Source: Shewanella pealeana ATCC 700345 (lineage in GTDB: Bacteria; Pseudomonadota; Gammaproteobacteria; Enterobacterales; Shewanellaceae). From it: 64,000 nt of DNA. Position numbers and translations under genes: made by a program. The stretch spans positions 309,001 through 373,000 of the forward strand of contig NC_009901.1 in NCBI RefSeq assembly GCF_000018285.1, written 5' to 3'. Positions 47,165 through 56,044 of the stretch are shown one piece after another. The notes under the pieces were generated by a model. It saw nothing but the letters and a program-made list of their open reading frames with translations. It had not been told where the DNA came from and ran no database searches. Positions within the stretch are counted from its first letter, which is position 1; each line of letters opens with the position of its first letter.

Positions 47165-48073
47165 GTGCGCCATATCTCTCTATTGCTAGTGACGCTATTT
47201 ATGACGGCATGTTCTGCCGTGGATATTGTCGATTCTCGCGAGCAGTCAGCACTGCAAAAAGCCGGATTTGAACAGAGTCAGCTCAGCCTGCACGAGGGCG
47301 GTGAGCTTAATTATTGGCAGGCCGGCGAGGGCAAAACAGTATTACTCATCCATGGTTTTGGTGGCACGGCTGTAACTAGTTGGCAGCAGGTGATGCTTGA
47401 ACTGAGTCAAGATTATCGCGTTATAGCTCCGGATCTCGCCTGGTTTGGGCAGTCGGTTAGCAATGGCAAGCCTAGCCTAGCGACTCAATCACAAGCCATT
47501 ATGCAGCTGATCGATTCCCTTGATTTAGATAAGGTCAATGTGGTCGGGATCTCTTACGGCGGCTTCGTCACCTTCGATTTGATGATTAACGAACCTAAGG
47601 TCGACAAGGCGGTATTGCTGGCGAGCCCCGGTGTGTTGTTTTCTGATAATGCCTTGCTGCAGATGAATCAGCGTTTTGAGGTCGATGATCCAAGCGACAT
47701 CTTTGTACCTGAGACGCCGAAGCAGATGCGGCGTTTACTCGATGCCACCTTCGTCGATTTTCCTTGGTATCCGGGCTTTATTGACGCGCGAATCTTCGAT
47801 AAATACTTCGCAGATTATTTGGATGAAAAGCGACAGCTGATCGAAGGACTTCCCGCTGACAGAGACCGGATTGCCGCTAATATCTCGGTCGACTCACTGC
47901 CACCGAGCGTGTTGATCTGGGGCGAGAATGATAAAGTTTTCCCACTGAGTTCAGGTATTCAACTGGCCGATTACTTGACCGCGCCTATTGTGGTTATCCC
48001 TCAGGGAGCCCATGGGATCAGTAACGACTACCCAGAGATTATCAGTCAGACAATTAGGGCGTTTGTGCAATGA
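47165..48073 (+). CDS. alpha/beta-hydrolase lipoprotein
   Basis: A 302-residue lipoprotein. The frame opens at 47147, but GGAGGTGA lies just before GTG 47165; from there the signal VRHISLLLVTLFMTAC has a lipobox. Hydrolase motifs are LIHGFGGTA (oxyanion hole), the nucleophile in VGISYGGFV, the Asp in IWGENDKVFP and the His in PQGAHGIS; the triad is complete. It resembles MhpC-type carboxyl esterases. It sits in the envelope on the periplasmic side and overlaps the next gene by four bases. Confidence 0.85.
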   Translation: MRHISLLLVTLFMTACSAVDIVDSREQSALQKAGFEQSQLSLHEGGELNYWQAGEGKTVLLIHGFGGTAVTSWQQVMLELSQDYRVIAPDLAWFGQSVSNGKPSLATQSQAIMQLIDSLDLDKVNVVGISYGGFVTFDLMINEPKVDKAVLLASPGVLFSDNALLQMNQRFEVDDPSDIFVPETPKQMRRLLDATFVDFPWYPGFIDARIFDKYFADYLDEKRQLIEGLPADRDRIAANISVDSLPPSVLIWGENDKVFPLSSGIQLADYLTAPIVVIPQGAHGISNDYPEIISQTIRAFVQ

Positions 48074-49371
48074 TCAGGCGAATATTCAGCCATGGTGCTG
48101 TGAGTGTTATCGCTATTTTTATACTTAGCGCTTGTGGTAGCAGCGACTGGCAGGTGCGCGCCTTGCCCAGTGATGTGGCAATCGGAGCTGCGCTAGACAG
48201 TGATCCTGACTTAAACCTTTTGCATGCGATAGAGCTGCAAGAGCTGCCTTTAGTGCAGATCCCTAAGGCGGTGCGTCCTTGCTGCGCCTTTGGTAACGCG
48301 CAGAAAGTGACGATAGGGCCGGTTCCCGTGCCATTTTTCCGCTACGCCAATACCTTAGCAGTTGATAGCGTCGGCCCCCATGCCTATGAGGCGGGCACTT
48401 TTAGCTATCAAAAAGATGCGCCTAATGGCCGTCGCGGCACTGAAAACAATGGTCAGATGTATACCCTGCAAGGGGGATTTATCGATTTAGCCCATGTACG
48501 CGATACAGCCGACAATGCCATTGCACTGTTTTACCGTATCTACCCCAAACTTGGTGAGTCACAATCAATCAAGTTACCCGATGAAATTGGCCCAAGAGTG
48601 ATCGAGTTAAGCGAGTTTGATGTATCAAATTTAAGCCCAAGACAGCACTGGGAAGTGGCGGCAGCAATCTCAGTCAGGCTGGCCTACTTTATGGCCGAAG
48701 CCCATGAAATTGCCCAGTGGCATGGCTATCGTAGCTGGGCGCCTTGGTCTGAAACGGTCTCGGCTTATTCGCCTGAAGATCTCTACTCAAATATGCTCGG
48801 CGCTAAAATAGCCTTAGCCCTGATCAACAATAACTTAGCGATGAATAAAGAGCTGTATAACCAGCATATGACCCAATGGTTAGCGGCGACTCTTAACTGG
48901 TTAGAGCCTGTTTCGATTGGGCATACTAATGCATTATTTGATGTGATCGATGGCCACTGGTGGGACTCGAACCAACCGCTGCCGAGCAAGTTTATGCTAC
49001 TGAAGCGCCATTACCAGTTAGGTGATAAACAGTCACCTTACTTAGTGCCTAAAACAATGGCTCAGTCACATGCTAAGTGGCCTGAAGTTGAAGAACTTTA
49101 TGAGTCTCAACATCAGGCGCATCACCTCTCCTTGAGCAACAGCGTCCATGGAGTTGATATCGATGCCATTGCCCAGCAAAAGCTGGTGGTCGCCGATAAA
49201 TATAAAGCCAGCTTTAAGCATATTCCTGCCGAGCTGTGGCAAAACGGTTTTACTCAGGCCGACTTCTACCAGAACAGTCAATACAACCAAGTGCAAGATG
49301 AGATTGAGCTGCGTCAGCACCTGAATCGAGATGATGCGAATGAAACCGTGACGCCACAGGAGAAGCAATGA
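48070..49371 (+). CDS. lipoprotein of probable DUF4056 family
   Basis: A 433-residue lipoprotein (lipobox FILSACGSS). Near residue 75 it has RPCCAFGNAQKV, a vicinal Cys pair I associate with DUF4056. A conserved central part follows (FMAEAHEIAQWHGYRSW, YSNMLGAKIALALI) that looks helical and has several His and Glu. The His/Glu pattern MAEAHEIAQWH is similar to metal-dependent sites but is not a known zinc motif. It overlaps both neighbours by the ATGA type, so stoichiometric coupling is likely. The function is unknown. Confidence 0.7.
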   Translation: MIRRIFSHGAVSVIAIFILSACGSSDWQVRALPSDVAIGAALDSDPDLNLLHAIELQELPLVQIPKAVRPCCAFGNAQKVTIGPVPVPFFRYANTLAVDSVGPHAYEAGTFSYQKDAPNGRRGTENNGQMYTLQGGFIDLAHVRDTADNAIALFYRIYPKLGESQSIKLPDEIGPRVIELSEFDVSNLSPRQHWEVAAAISVRLAYFMAEAHEIAQWHGYRSWAPWSETVSAYSPEDLYSNMLGAKIALALINNNLAMNKELYNQHMTQWLAATLNWLEPVSIGHTNALFDVIDGHWWDSNQPLPSKFMLLKRHYQLGDKQSPYLVPKTMAQSHAKWPEVEELYESQHQAHHLSLSNSVHGVDIDAIAQQKLVVADKYKASFKHIPAELWQNGFTQADFYQNSQYNQVQDEIELRQHLNRDDANETVTPQEKQ

Positions 49372-50618
49372 CAGCTAGATCGAGCACAAAGGTTTTGAGT
49401 TCTTGGTTTACTCGATGTGGGCTTTTATTGGCTTTTATCTCTACATCTGTCTTGGCGAAAGAGGCTGTAGAGCAAGATATTGATCTCGATAAGGCTGCAG
49501 AAGTCGCTCAGGTGGCAGATGAAGTACAAGAGGATAAGGCGTCTCAAGGCTGGCTAGAGGACTTCTTACAAACCCTCGGAGCCGACGGTGAGTTCGACCC
49601 TGATAAATTGATCGATTTTAGCTACTTACCGGGTCCATTTTATAACCCAGAGATGGACTTAGGGGTTGGGATCTCGGCGGTTGGTTTATATCAATACGAC
49701 CCCGATGATGAGGTCAGCCAGCTATCTTCACTTGTGATCAACGGCCTAGCCTCGACAAATGGCGCTTTAGGTGTGGCGGTGGCTAACAAGACCTTTATCA
49801 ATCAAGACCAACAACGTTTCTATCTTAATGCTGAAGTGTTTGATGCCCCCGATGTCTTCTATGGTGTCGGTTACGATACTAACCATCAAGAGGGAAATCG
49901 GGTCGAGTTCAATCAGCGGATTATCTCGATAAACCCTATGCTGCTGCAGCGGATGAGCCCGACCAGTTTTGTGGGCATTGGTTTCGATTTTAGTTATGCC
50001 GATGCCAGCAAGATTAACTTGTTAGATTCAGATGTGGACTCAGATGTAGACATAGGAATACTCGATGAAAGCTCTCGTAGCGTCGGCTTAAACTTACTGC
50101 TGAATCATGACAGTCGAGACAATGTGCTCAACCCACAATCGGGACGTATTCTAGAGATAGATGCGACCTTTTATCGCCAGTACCTAGGCAGTAAAACCGA
50201 CTTTGATGTCTACAACGCTCTATATAGCGAATATATGCAAACCGGACGCGGCGAAGATATCTTAGCCTGGCAGGTACGTGGTCGCTTCACTAGTGGTGAT
50301 GTGCCATGGGATCAGCTGTCAAAAGCTGGCGGTGGTGACCTACTACGAGGTTATACATCGGGGCGCTATCGCGATAAGCAGATGTTGATGACGCAAGTTG
50401 AGTATAGGCTCAATCTGCCAGGGCGCCATGGCATGGTGTTCTGGGGCGGCGCTGGGGTGATTGCCGACGATGTTAGCGAGTTTGATGCTAATAAAATTTT
50501 GCCAAATGGTGGCGTAGGTTATCGTTTCGAGGTTAAACCTAGGGTCAACCTGAGGTTAGATATGGCATTTGGTGATGGCGACAGCGGTTTTTATTTCAAC
50601 GTCAATGAAGCGTTTTAA
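49368..50618 (+). CDS. Omp85-type outer-membrane barrel without POTRA domains
   Basis: A 416-residue protein. After the signal peptide and a short acidic helix (30-75), the chain goes directly into a barrel of the BamA/TamA (surface antigen D15) type. The strand-16 motif region reads LLRGYTSGRYRDK, the lid-lock R-G-Y/F element of Omp85 proteins. The C-terminus DGDSGFYFNVNEAF ends in Phe. The usual N-terminal POTRA repeats (at least 75 residues each) are absent: only about 60 residues precede the first strands. It is therefore probably a transporter or lipid-moving pore rather than a general insertase. A terminator follows. Confidence 0.82.
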   Translation: MTARSSTKVLSSWFTRCGLLLAFISTSVLAKEAVEQDIDLDKAAEVAQVADEVQEDKASQGWLEDFLQTLGADGEFDPDKLIDFSYLPGPFYNPEMDLGVGISAVGLYQYDPDDEVSQLSSLVINGLASTNGALGVAVANKTFINQDQQRFYLNAEVFDAPDVFYGVGYDTNHQEGNRVEFNQRIISINPMLLQRMSPTSFVGIGFDFSYADASKINLLDSDVDSDVDIGILDESSRSVGLNLLLNHDSRDNVLNPQSGRILEIDATFYRQYLGSKTDFDVYNALYSEYMQTGRGEDILAWQVRGRFTSGDVPWDQLSKAGGGDLLRGYTSGRYRDKQMLMTQVEYRLNLPGRHGMVFWGGAGVIADDVSEFDANKILPNGGVGYRFEVKPRVNLRLDMAFGDGDSGFYFNVNEAF

Positions 50619-50641
50619 TTCAGTGCATAGCAGTGAAAGCT

Positions 50642-50667
50642 AAAAAGGGCTCATTTGAGCCCTTTTT
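50642..50667. terminator. bidirectional intrinsic terminator
   Basis: AAAAAGGGCTC pairs with GAGCCCTTTTT around ATTT, with T-runs in both directions. It separates the convergent Omp85-like and cupin genes. Confidence 0.9.
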
Positions 50668-50682
50668 ATTTAACGAATAAGC

Positions 50683-51426
50683 TTACTTTTTGAAGATAGC
50701 TTCATTAGTGCCGTATGGACCTAAGTCTAGGTCGCGTTTACGGATCTCATCAACGCGATCGAATGCTTCTTCAGCTACGCGTAGATTCTTAACATCTTTG
50801 CGCCAGTAGTACTTAAAGCCGTTGAAATTAGCGTTGTTTGGATACCAGTACATGACACCTAGACCTTTGTCAGACATGATAGGCGTGTTGTGAATTGTGG
50901 CCCCTGGAATGTAGAAGTATTGGCCGGTACCTAGCTTCTTGAACTGGTTATCGGCAAGAGTTTGCCCTTCACCGTTTACCACGTAGTAACACTCAGGCTG
51001 ACCATGGAAGTGAGGCGCGTGATCTGATTTACCGCCGTCGGTGATACCGATAACAACTGGGCTGTCTGATAGTTCTTTCCAGATATAACCAACTGGCGAC
51101 TTTGACTTATCACAGTCCTGAATTTCTAGTACGTTGCCGTCGTCATCTAGTGACTTACAAAATTGCTGATCTTTAGCAATGCTGTCGTTAGCTTGAATAG
51201 TCGTGAAATCAATTTCACCCGCTTCCCAAGCTGCGATGTATGCTTCAACTTCAGGGTTGCTACACTGCTCAGGCATGGTGTCTTGTGGTGAGTAAGGCGT
51301 GCTGTCATATGGCACTGGCGTCATCTGCTGGTATGGCAGTTGAGCGTGATCGCACTGAGGACCTTGGGCAAATACGGCAGTAGACGTTAGTGCGGCTATG
51401 CCGAACATCATTTTTAATTTCATCAT
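50683..51426 (-). CDS. periplasmic cupin-domain protein, candidate lyase
   Basis: A 247-residue exported protein (signal cut after AVFA). The metal site of the cupin is complete: H139-x-H141-x3-E145-x-Y147 in HFHGQPECYY and H179 in IPGATIHN. The spacing (0, 2, 6, 8, 40) equals that of DMSP lyases such as DddK, where the Tyr is catalytic; however, HxHx3ExY is common in cupins. Five Cys lie in the mature chain. AGGA before the third codon (ATG 51426) fixes the start. Its promoter copies that of the flavoprotein gene (56044), so both act in one pathway. I infer a lyase that makes an unsaturated acid; other cupin reactions remain possible. Confidence 0.75.
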   Translation of the reverse strand: MMKLKMMFGIAALTSTAVFAQGPQCDHAQLPYQQMTPVPYDSTPYSPQDTMPEQCSNPEVEAYIAAWEAGEIDFTTIQANDSIAKDQQFCKSLDDDGNVLEIQDCDKSKSPVGYIWKELSDSPVVIGITDGGKSDHAPHFHGQPECYYVVNGEGQTLADNQFKKLGTGQYFYIPGATIHNTPIMSDKGLGVMYWYPNNANFNGFKYYWRKDVKNLRVAEEAFDRVDEIRKRDLDLGPYGTNEAIFKK

Positions 51427-51496
51427 TCTCATCCTGTTTTTTTAGCTGATGCAGCCAAAGCTGCGATATTGTGCTCGTTTTAACGGGCTTGAACTA

Positions 51497-51585
51497 ACAA
51501 TAAAGTGATAATTGCTGCGTAAAGTTGAAATGGATCACGCAGCATTTTAAGCAGCAAACTTATTCGTGAGCTCGGTCGCGAATAA
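51497..51585 (-). promoter_or_regulatory. promoter module of the cupin gene: palindrome, CRP-like site, -10
   Basis: On the minus strand the order is TTATTCG-N12-CGAATAA (51560-51585), then CGTGATCCATTTCAAC (CRP-like, 51524-51539), then TTTATTGTTA with a -10 like TATTGT (51497-51502). The CRP-like centre would lie near -41.5. Every element recurs with the same spacing upstream of the flavoprotein gene. Confidence 0.7.
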
Positions 51586-51603
51586 TCTTTTCATTGCGAC
51601 TTT

Positions 51604-52692
51604 TTAGATATGGAATTGCAGACTTAACTGGGCGTAATTAGAGGCGCCTTGCGGTGCAGATATATCCTCATAGGGGCTTATTCCGTCATCAATTTGATAG
51701 CGGCCGACCTCAAAACCTAGCGCTAAAGCAGGCGTCAGGTTAGTGAACAGGTTCACTCCTGCATGGAAGCGGTTTGTCTGCTCCTCTTCGGTGATGGTTT
51801 GACCGTAGAAAAGACTTGAACGAGTACGCTCGGTCCAGAAATGACGATAAGCAAACATGGCTGAAGTGGTGGTTTCTATCTCGCCATTAATCATATCTCT
51901 AGCCGCATCGGTACCCACATAACGGCCTAGGTTGCCGTAGTGAAGTTGCAAGCGAACATCATTTTTGCCGTAGGTTTTAAGCTTGGCAGCGACAGATACC
52001 CCCGCGCCAAGTTGAGCCGTGTCCTGAGGGTCTAAATAGCGAAGCAGACTCGATACCGACACGTTACCCCAGTCACTCTGTCGATCGAATCTAATCACAG
52101 CATCTGGTACATAGTCATTACTAGTGTCTACCCACTTTTTATCGGCAGTCGTGCTGCCAGTCTGTGTGCTACCCGCTTGAGTGCCATAGGTATAGGGGTT
52201 TTCTAGTGCAAATTGCCAGTTATTAGTGCTGTAGCGCACTATAGCTTGGCGCACCATAGCCTGACCAACCAGTGGACCGCCCAGATCTGCAGTTTCCGCA
52301 AAAGCACTGGTATTGACCATGGTTGACCAGGTTTGCCCTGCGGTGACATCGTTATACTGGATATAGGCATGCCTTAAGCGCGGGCTGTAGGAGTTAGAAA
52401 ACGCGGCATTCCCCTGAGCGGAACCCGAAAAGTCTATCTCAGCAAAGCCTTTCACTTCGCCGTGAGTCACGCCGACATTGAAGCGGCTTTCGGCAGCGCT
52501 AAATTGGCTGCGTTTAGCCGAGTCGGTGATGTGCCCTCCGCCAGTCCAGCTATCCTGAAAGGCGATATTGCCATCCACATAGCGAGCGTTGGCTTTAATA
52601 AAACCGCCAAAATGATACTCGCTTGCCATAGATGGCAGCGAATAAGCGCCCATTAAACAAATACAAATAGAGATTCTAGTAATCGATTTCAT
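51604..52692 (-). CDS. DcaP-like trimeric porin
   Basis: A 362-residue outer-membrane protein with a signal peptide cut at LPSMASEY. The first strand FGGFIKANARYVDGN, the block RFNVGVTHGEVKGFAEIDF and AGQTWSTMVNTSAF match DcaP-type porins, which pass small dicarboxylates and other organic acids. It ends LSLQFHI. The other porin gene lies upstream, and a hairpin with seven T lies about 20 bases before this ATG. It probably lets the pathway substrate into the periplasm. Confidence 0.82.
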   Translation of the reverse strand: MKSITRISICICLMGAYSLPSMASEYHFGGFIKANARYVDGNIAFQDSWTGGGHITDSAKRSQFSAAESRFNVGVTHGEVKGFAEIDFSGSAQGNAAFSNSYSPRLRHAYIQYNDVTAGQTWSTMVNTSAFAETADLGGPLVGQAMVRQAIVRYSTNNWQFALENPYTYGTQAGSTQTGSTTADKKWVDTSNDYVPDAVIRFDRQSDWGNVSVSSLLRYLDPQDTAQLGAGVSVAAKLKTYGKNDVRLQLHYGNLGRYVGTDAARDMINGEIETTTSAMFAYRHFWTERTRSSLFYGQTITEEEQTNRFHAGVNLFTNLTPALALGFEVGRYQIDDGISPYEDISAPQGASNYAQLSLQFHI

Positions 52693-52714
52693 GGTTCTTT
52701 CTTGTAGGGGGGAA

Positions 52715-52750
52715 TAAAAAAAGCCCTAGTACTTTTGGTATCTTAAGGGC
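52715..52750 (-). terminator. terminator or attenuator hairpin in the DcaP-like gene leader
   Basis: On the minus strand GCCCT (52746-52750) pairs with AGGGC (52723-52727), followed by TTTTTTTATT. The loop has the palindrome AGTACT. The T-run ends about 22 bases before the DcaP-like ATG. It therefore ends the upstream porin transcript, with read-through needed to reach this gene. Confidence 0.6.
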
Positions 52751-52827
52751 GTGATCCATTTAGGTGACAGCAAGCAGGGATGCTGTACCCAGTCCATAGT
52801 TGGGAGAATCTAAAAATTACAGGGGGT

Positions 52828-52862
52828 GATAGAAGCGAAGTGAGAGCGGCTTCGCTTCTATC
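52828..52862. promoter_or_regulatory. 13-bp perfect hairpin between the two porin genes
   Basis: GATAGAAGCGAAG and its exact complement flank a nine-base loop. There is no T-run on either side, so it is not an intrinsic terminator. It lies about 100 bases past the porin stop and 136 bases before the DcaP-like ATG. It may stabilise the upstream mRNA 3' end. Confidence 0.55.
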
Positions 52863-52965
52863 GGTAACACCAGTTAACAACATTAGACTTACCAATGACC
52901 TCTGCGCGTTCCTGTGCTCGGATCATTGATAATTGCTAACATAACAACTGAAAACTCAGCCGTTA

Positions 52966-54105
52966 TTAGAAGTAGTAACCAAAGTTAATATTAACGCGCT
53001 TATCCCAGCTATCGCCCATTTCAGGAAGACCCACGTGGTCATTGTTAGCGGTAGAGAAGGTCATGTTCTTACCCATAACGAAATCGACCATGGTGTACGT
53101 TGGGCCAGCTGAAATCGCACAACCCGTCACGTTTTGCATGCTGTTGTCATAGCTATCGTCATCAACATCAGGCGTCATCAGGCCGAAGTCGTTATAGCAC
53201 TTCACACTGCCCCAGTCGGTTGCGAATGTCTTGGCGATGTTCGCGCTATAAGATTGACCCTTAGAAGCAATTTCGTACTGCCAGCTGACAACCGATACGG
53301 CAATTTTGTTGGCATCAACAGCGTCAGCGGCATCATATTCGTACTGCATCGCCTGAAGCTGCAGATTCCAGCCTTTGTAGCTGCTATCTAAGTGAAGTGC
53401 GACGGCGTAACGATCGCCGTTGTTACCGGTATCGCTGTTATAGATCTGACCATATTGTACCGAACCACCAAGCGTTGTTTGACCACCTTCATGCTCGGCG
53501 GTGTAAGTTTGGCGCAGGTTGAACTGATTAGTCTCTTCGTTGAAGTACTCGATACCGCTTGCAGCGATAGTACCGCTGTATAGGTCAGTCGAATAACGCT
53601 TGTTCTCAGATGGACCATACTCGGCGCTCTTATAAAAGGCTAAGTCAGTGTGCCAGCCGTTTTTCTCGTAAACGGCCTTGATACCTGTGTCATGATCATC
53701 TTCAAAACCTAAGTAATAAGGAATGCCAAACCAGTAACTGTTTGAGATGAAGTCGCGATTACCAAATGGTACCTTGTTGATACCAAGCTGTAGCTGCCAA
53801 TCTGGATTGACGTCGTAGTACGCGAAACCGTATTTGATGTAGTCAGTGCCAGAAGTGAAACGGTATTCAGCAGATAGGCCCCAGTCACCGTGCTTACCAT
53901 CAAACTTGATTGCTGCCATATCAAAGTAAAAGTCACCGCCTTTATCTTTGTTGACTTCATCATAGTCGCGGTAGGCGTAGTTAACACGTACGGCGCCGCC
54001 GAGTTTGATACCATCTTCAGTCTGTTCCGTTGCATAAGCAGCAGAACTCGAAAGTGCGATAGCTGTAGCCACCATTGACAACATAAACTTAGTGGTTTTT
54101 TTCAT
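52966..54105 (-). CDS. outer-membrane porin (OprP/OprO-like type)
   Basis: A 379-residue porin. The signal peptide (MKKTTKFMLSMVATAIALSS) is cut at AAYATEQ. The mature chain begins with GIKLGGAVRVNYAYRDYD and has QLGINKVPFGNRDF and ADLAFYKS-like strands; it ends VNINFGYYF. Of three ATG codons in a row, the third (54103-54105) has the best spacing from GGGA. It follows the tetrahaem cytochrome gene by about 40 bases and so belongs to the flavoprotein operon. Which solutes pass is not readable. Confidence 0.82.
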   Translation of the reverse strand: MKKTTKFMLSMVATAIALSSSAAYATEQTEDGIKLGGAVRVNYAYRDYDEVNKDKGGDFYFDMAAIKFDGKHGDWGLSAEYRFTSGTDYIKYGFAYYDVNPDWQLQLGINKVPFGNRDFISNSYWFGIPYYLGFEDDHDTGIKAVYEKNGWHTDLAFYKSAEYGPSENKRYSTDLYSGTIAASGIEYFNEETNQFNLRQTYTAEHEGGQTTLGGSVQYGQIYNSDTGNNGDRYAVALHLDSSYKGWNLQLQAMQYEYDAADAVDANKIAVSVVSWQYEIASKGQSYSANIAKTFATDWGSVKCYNDFGLMTPDVDDDSYDNSMQNVTGCAISAGPTYTMVDFVMGKNMTFSTANNDHVGLPEMGDSWDKRVNINFGYYF

Positions 54106-54152
54106 CATCATTCCCTATTACTATTTTTAGATTTATAAATTAATCAGTCACG

Positions 54153-54521
54153 TTACATCTCTTCAAACCAAGTGCGGTGGCACTCTGTACAAACTGGTGC
54201 TTTCTTCTCGTGCTCAGCGTGACATGCTAGGCAGCTTGCGCCTTGGTTGTAGTGCAGCGACTTATGTGGATGTGCTTCTGGGATCGCCAGCTTGCTTTCA
54301 TCGACAGGAATACTGTTGATGTCGCCATGACACTCAACGCATGCTGCGTCAGTTGTGTTCTTCTTACCTGAACCTTGGTGACAAGTTTGGCAGCCATCTT
54401 GGTAGATAAACTCGTGGTTTACGCGACCTTCAGTCTTACCTTTCATCTTGACTAGCTCGCCCGCCATGACGTTGCTAGACAGAGCGAGGCCGAGTAGTGC
54501 ACTTAGTAATAACTTGTTCAT
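54153..54521 (-). CDS. periplasmic tetrahaem c-type cytochrome
   Basis: A 122-residue protein with a Sec signal peptide (cut after NVMA). Four CxxCH haem sites are present: CQTCH, CVECH, CLACH and CTECH, and further His residues can act as axial ligands. It resembles the haem domain of Shewanella flavocytochrome c (FccA) as a separate subunit. Its start overlaps the flavoprotein stop by one base (TAATG). It probably takes electrons from the CymA/quinol side and passes them to the flavoprotein. Confidence 0.92.
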   Translation of the reverse strand: MNKLLLSALLGLALSSNVMAGELVKMKGKTEGRVNHEFIYQDGCQTCHQGSGKKNTTDAACVECHGDINSIPVDESKLAIPEAHPHKSLHYNQGASCLACHAEHEKKAPVCTECHRTWFEEM

Positions 54522-56044
54522 TAGACGGCTCCTTCAAGGTCGGCTTTGATGGTTTCAGATACGATGATCCCCATGACGAGGCACTCTAGGCATGAGGTCG
54601 AACTCAAGCGTGCTTCACCGTGAATACCACCCGTGACTTCGCCAATGGCGTATAGGTTTTTGATCGGTGCCATAGAGCGACCATCAATTACGCGCGCGCC
54701 TAAATCAGTCTTTAGGCCGCCCATGCAGTAATGCACTTTTGGCCAAATACGTGATACAACAAATGGGCCCGTTAGCTCTTCTGCTGTATCCATCTTGCGG
54801 TTGAATAGTGGGTCTTTACGCTCGCCAACATGTTTGTTGTACTCTTTGATGCTGCGCTTGAGTTCTGCGGCAGGAATATCGAACTTAGCGGCGATCTCAT
54901 CGAGTGAGTCAACTTTCCAAGCCATCTCGTCGCGTAGTGCACGCACAACACGGTCGTCTTTGGCGTAGTTGTTATAGTTGAAGAACACCACTGGATAAGC
55001 CGGGCTACCATCGGCGTTACGGTTTTTCATAATCGCTTCAGAGCAGGTCTTGCGGTCTGCACGCTCATCCATAAAACGCTTACCGTTTAGCACGCTAATC
55101 GCCACACCTTGGTGCCAGCCGATAGATAGCAATGCGTTTGACCAACCGAATCCACCTTCATCTGGAGAACCCCAGTGACCAGTCTGGATAAGGTTCATGT
55201 GCACAGGGAGTGCGCCGTAAGCCATAGCGGTAAGTGTAACTTCACCGGTTGCACCCATTGCGTTGGTGCAATCAAGAGTTGGGTCTAGAGATGGGTCAAC
55301 CGCTTCACGCAGCGCCATGTTACGAGCGAAACCGCCGTTAGCCAGTACTACGGCTTTATTTGCTTTAATAAAAATCGTGGTGCCAGTTTTTAGATCTGGG
55401 AAGCGGTAGTTCTTACGAACCTTAACGCCGATGATCTGCTGACCGTCCATGATGAAGTCTTCGATATAGTGCTGTAGACGGTGATCTACACCTTCTTTCA
55501 CACCCGCTTCATATAGTTTGGTGGTGATGTCGCCGCCAGTACCATGTTGGGTACGGATAGCACGTGCCTTGTTGTGACCACCCACTTGGATGTTGAAGCC
55601 ATCACGGAATTTAACGCCGGTATCGATACAAAGGTCGTAAGCATCCAAAGAGCGATTAGCGATTTGACGTAGCGCTGGTTCATTTTGCATGCCACGGCCA
55701 GAGATGATCTGATCTTTGACTAACTCTTCTGGTGAGTCGTCATTCACGCCTTGAGCCAACTGGATAGGATTCTTAGGGATCGCTAACCAGCCACCGTTAA
55801 TTGCTGAGTTACCACCGATCACTTGCATCTTTTCTAAAACAAGTACCGAACCCAGGCCTTGGCGCTTAGCATTTACAGCTGCAGAAAGACCTGCAAAGCC
55901 TGAACCGACGACGATAACATCTGCGCTTTCGTCCCAGTTAATTTCGCCACAGCTTTTAGCTTGTACGGTACCGGGTAATGTTGCCGCTAAACTACCAATA
56001 GCAGCGCCAGCACTTAGCTTTAAAAAGTTTCTTCTACCTTGCAT
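54521..56044 (-). CDS. Tat-exported FAD enoate reductase (fumarate reductase/UrdA/acrylate reductase family)
   Basis: A 507-residue flavoprotein. A Tat signal (GRRNFLKLSAG, residues 3-13) sends the folded FAD protein to the periplasm. The dinucleotide motif is VVGSGFAG (45-52). By alignment to FccA, the proton donor Arg402 is R331, His504 is H438 (VHYCMGG), Arg544 is R479 (HGEARL) and His365 is H290. The Thr377-Glu378 pair is missing, and GGNA after Arg544 is SSTS. So the reductase core is kept but one carboxylate pocket is changed, which argues against fumarate and for a monocarboxylate such as an acrylate. No haem domain is fused; the next gene supplies it. Confidence 0.88.
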   Translation of the reverse strand: MQGRRNFLKLSAGAAIGSLAATLPGTVQAKSCGEINWDESADVIVVGSGFAGLSAAVNAKRQGLGSVLVLEKMQVIGGNSAINGGWLAIPKNPIQLAQGVNDDSPEELVKDQIISGRGMQNEPALRQIANRSLDAYDLCIDTGVKFRDGFNIQVGGHNKARAIRTQHGTGGDITTKLYEAGVKEGVDHRLQHYIEDFIMDGQQIIGVKVRKNYRFPDLKTGTTIFIKANKAVVLANGGFARNMALREAVDPSLDPTLDCTNAMGATGEVTLTAMAYGALPVHMNLIQTGHWGSPDEGGFGWSNALLSIGWHQGVAISVLNGKRFMDERADRKTCSEAIMKNRNADGSPAYPVVFFNYNNYAKDDRVVRALRDEMAWKVDSLDEIAAKFDIPAAELKRSIKEYNKHVGERKDPLFNRKMDTAEELTGPFVVSRIWPKVHYCMGGLKTDLGARVIDGRSMAPIKNLYAIGEVTGGIHGEARLSSTSCLECLVMGIIVSETIKADLEGAV

